Shown here in pieces: positions 4,961 to 6,515 of a stretch of DNA of 6,515 nt. The stretch is taken from NCBI GenBank assembly GCA_041648955.1, contig JBAZOD010000053.1:1-6515 (forward strand). Reading direction: 5' to 3'. Position numbers and translations under genes: made by a program. The stretch's first letter is position 1, and every line of letters begins with the position of its first letter. This stretch comes from JBAZOD01 sp041648955. Lineage in GTDB: Bacteria > Patescibacteriota > Patescibacteriia > Patescibacteriales > JAQTRU01. The notes below the pieces were generated by a model. It was not told the DNA's origin, searched no databases, and saw only the letters and a list, made by a program, of their open reading frames with translations.

Positions 4961-6467
4961 ATTTTTTAGGTTTCATTAATGGAAATATTTGTGCTTCCCT
5001 CATGGGCTTATCAACTAAAAAGGAGAATAGCCGTTCACTAAATCCAAAACCGCAGGTCGGGGGCATGCCGTATTCCAGAGCTTCTACAAAATCCTGATCA
5101 AACATTTGCGCTTCATCATCTCCTGCTTCTCTTAATTTTTGCTGTTCCTGGAAACGCCCTTTCTGATCAAGCGGATCATTTAATTCACTATAGCCATTGC
5201 CAAGTTCTGAGCCAGCTAAAATTACCTGAAAGCGCTGGGCTAATTCTGGTTGTTTTTCATTTCTTTTGGCGAGAGGAGAGACAGTAATTGGCACGCCGAC
5301 TAAGAAGCCCGGGCCAGCGATTGATTTTCGGCAATACTTCCAGAGATTATCAATTGCTCTGGTAATATTAAATCCTTTTTTATCGTATTCTACTTTTAAT
5401 TTATCTAATTTTTCTTTTATTTCTTTTTCAGTTGTTTTTAAAATATCAATTCCGGTTTTTTCTTTTATTATTTCTTGATAATCATATTTTTCCCATTTTT
5501 TGCCTAAATCAATATCAAAACCTCTAATTTTAAATTTAAGAGTATTAAAAGTTTCTTTGGCAATGTATTTATACATTTCCTCTACGAATTTCATGCCTTT
5601 TTCGTAATCGGCGTAAGCCCAATAAAATTCCATCTGGGAATAATCTTGGAGGTGTTCAGCATCCATTCCTTCGTTTCTGAATACTCTTCCAATTTCAAAT
5701 ATTTTTTCAAAGCCCGCGACCATTAATTTTTTCTGCCAAAGTTCACCGGCGGAAATTCGCAGATAAACATCCAAATCTAGGGCATTGTGGTGAGTAACAA
5801 AAGGTCGAGCGTCCGCGCCTCCAGTAGTGATTTCAAGAATTGGAGTATCCACCTCCATGAATCCGTTTTTGTCCAAAAAATCTCGAGTAGCCTTCCAAAA
5901 TTTAGCTCTTTTTATTATCGCATTTTTTACTTCTTCGTTAGCGAGAATATCTAAATATCTTTTTCTAAATCTTTCTTCTTCATCTTTAAATCCCGACCAT
6001 TTATCCGGCAAAGGGCGCAAAGTTTTTGTTAAAAATTTCCAGTTTTTTACCAATATGCTGTTTTCTCCTTTGTGAGTAACGAAGCATTCTCCTTGTGTTT
6101 CAATAAAATCTCCCATGTCTACAAATTTTGTAAAATTTTTATAGCTGTCTGGACCAATTTCTTTTTTTGATATCGCTATTTGCATTATCCCGTTTTCATC
6201 TTCCAAATTAGCAAATGTCAGATTGCCATGAGCGCGCAAACTCCTTAGTCTTCCGGCCAAAATTACTTTACTGTGATTTTTTTCTATTTTGCCAAAATCA
6301 GAAAGAACCTCGTTTACTGAATGAGTTTTGCCGGATTTTGCCGGATAAGGATCTAAACCGAGGTTTTTTATTTCTTTCAATTTTGCAACTCGATCTTTAT
6401 ATTCACTCACCCTGCTTACTGGCTGTTCGTCTCTTTCTGTTTTCATTTCGGCTTTGGAATTTGGCAT
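4959..6467 (-). CDS. lysS: Lysyl-tRNA synthetase, class II
   Basis: This cytoplasmic enzyme charges tRNA-Lys with lysine using ATP. The 502 residues are the normal bacterial length. An N-terminal helix (about 20-37) leads to the OB-fold anticodon-binding domain (about 65-150, with LAGRLRSLRAHGNLTFANL at 70-88). The catalytic domain follows: motif 1 FMEVDTPIL (203-211), GGADARPFVTHHNALD (216-231), motif 2 FEIGRVFRNEG (257-267) with MEFYWAYADY (279-288), then SELGNGYSELNDPLDQ (420-435), EAGDDEAQ (447-454), EALEYGMPPT (462-471) and motif 3 GFGFSERLF (473-481) with Arg479. Differences from the textbook enzyme: RISAGELWQ (237-245) in place of RIAPELYL-type sequence, and SER in motif 3 instead of IDR. 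These are consistent with a divergent bacterial clade. The ATG has no Shine-Dalgarno; Met8 is a possible alternative start. It is monocistronic within what can be seen and convergent with the plus-strand gene. Confidence 0.96.
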   Translation of the reverse strand: MPNSKAEMKTERDEQPVSRVSEYKDRVAKLKEIKNLGLDPYPAKSGKTHSVNEVLSDFGKIEKNHSKVILAGRLRSLRAHGNLTFANLEDENGIMQIAISKKEIGPDSYKNFTKFVDMGDFIETQGECFVTHKGENSILVKNWKFLTKTLRPLPDKWSGFKDEEERFRKRYLDILANEEVKNAIIKRAKFWKATRDFLDKNGFMEVDTPILEITTGGADARPFVTHHNALDLDVYLRISAGELWQKKLMVAGFEKIFEIGRVFRNEGMDAEHLQDYSQMEFYWAYADYEKGMKFVEEMYKYIAKETFNTLKFKIRGFDIDLGKKWEKYDYQEIIKEKTGIDILKTTEKEIKEKLDKLKVEYDKKGFNITRAIDNLWKYCRKSIAGPGFLVGVPITVSPLAKRNEKQPELAQRFQVILAGSELGNGYSELNDPLDQKGRFQEQQKLREAGDDEAQMFDQDFVEALEYGMPPTCGFGFSERLFSFLVDKPMREAQIFPLMKPKK

Positions 6468-6515
6468 ATTATTAACAATTTAATACGTTAATTAATATTA
6501 ACATAATAAGATATT
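6468..6515 (-). promoter_or_regulatory. lysS leader with a possible -10 element
   Basis: Only 48 bases of upstream sequence are in the window. On the minus strand, TATTAT (complement of 6503-6508) matches five of six -10 positions and would give a leader of roughly 30 bases; any -35 lies beyond the edge. A 16-base inverted repeat, GTTAAT-TAAT-ATTAAC (6487-6502), sits between it and the gene, where an operator or a weak leader hairpin could be. Both are tentative in AT-rich DNA. Confidence 0.25.

Noticed and set aside
309..6467. Possible alternative genetic code (UGA as Gly), as in some CPR groups
   Set aside because: All genes read full length with the standard code, keep their conserved glycines as GGN codons, and end in TAA.

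Overview
The window looks like a core chromosomal segment of an AT-rich bacterium. The most likely source is a Patescibacteria/CPR lineage (Parcubacteria-like). This rests on Lys/Asn/Ile-rich proteins, non-standard signature motifs in both tRNA synthetases that resemble what I remember from CPR genomes, an acidic, hydrophilic FtsQ insert, and tight gene packing with almost no Shine-Dalgarno sequences. The assignment is an inference from family resemblance; there is no rRNA or other phylogenetic marker here. All six genes use the standard code and end in TAA, so there is no sign of UGA recoding.

Layout, left to right. Positions 1-308 are very AT-rich and have no convincing gene. They carry a short array of TTAGCTAA-type palindromic units at about 244-290. 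Positions 309-4396 hold four minus-strand genes separated by only 8-9 bp, read in the order serS (seryl-tRNA synthetase), a membrane-anchored metallophosphoesterase, ddl (D-Ala-D-Ala ligase) and ftsQ (divisome protein). They are almost certainly one transcript. ddl-ftsQ is the conserved core of the division and cell wall (dcw) cluster; serS and the phosphoesterase sit upstream of it. Positions 4397-4510 are a divergent promoter region. Positions 4511-4918 carry the only plus-strand gene, a 135-residue protein of unknown function built from two degenerate copies of one domain. It has its own promoter, a strong ribosome binding site and an intrinsic terminator. lysS (lysyl-tRNA synthetase, minus strand, 4959-6467) converges on it. 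The last 48 bases are the lysS leader.

How the genes work together: the ddl and ftsQ products link peptidoglycan precursor synthesis to septum formation. SerS and LysS are translation housekeeping enzymes. The phosphoesterase may act at the membrane on a lipid or nucleotide phosphodiester, but its substrate cannot be read from sequence. I see no mobile element, CRISPR array, tRNA, toxin-antitoxin pair or defence system. The least ordinary item is the small duplicated-domain gene, which differs from its neighbours in strand, translation signal and somewhat in base composition.
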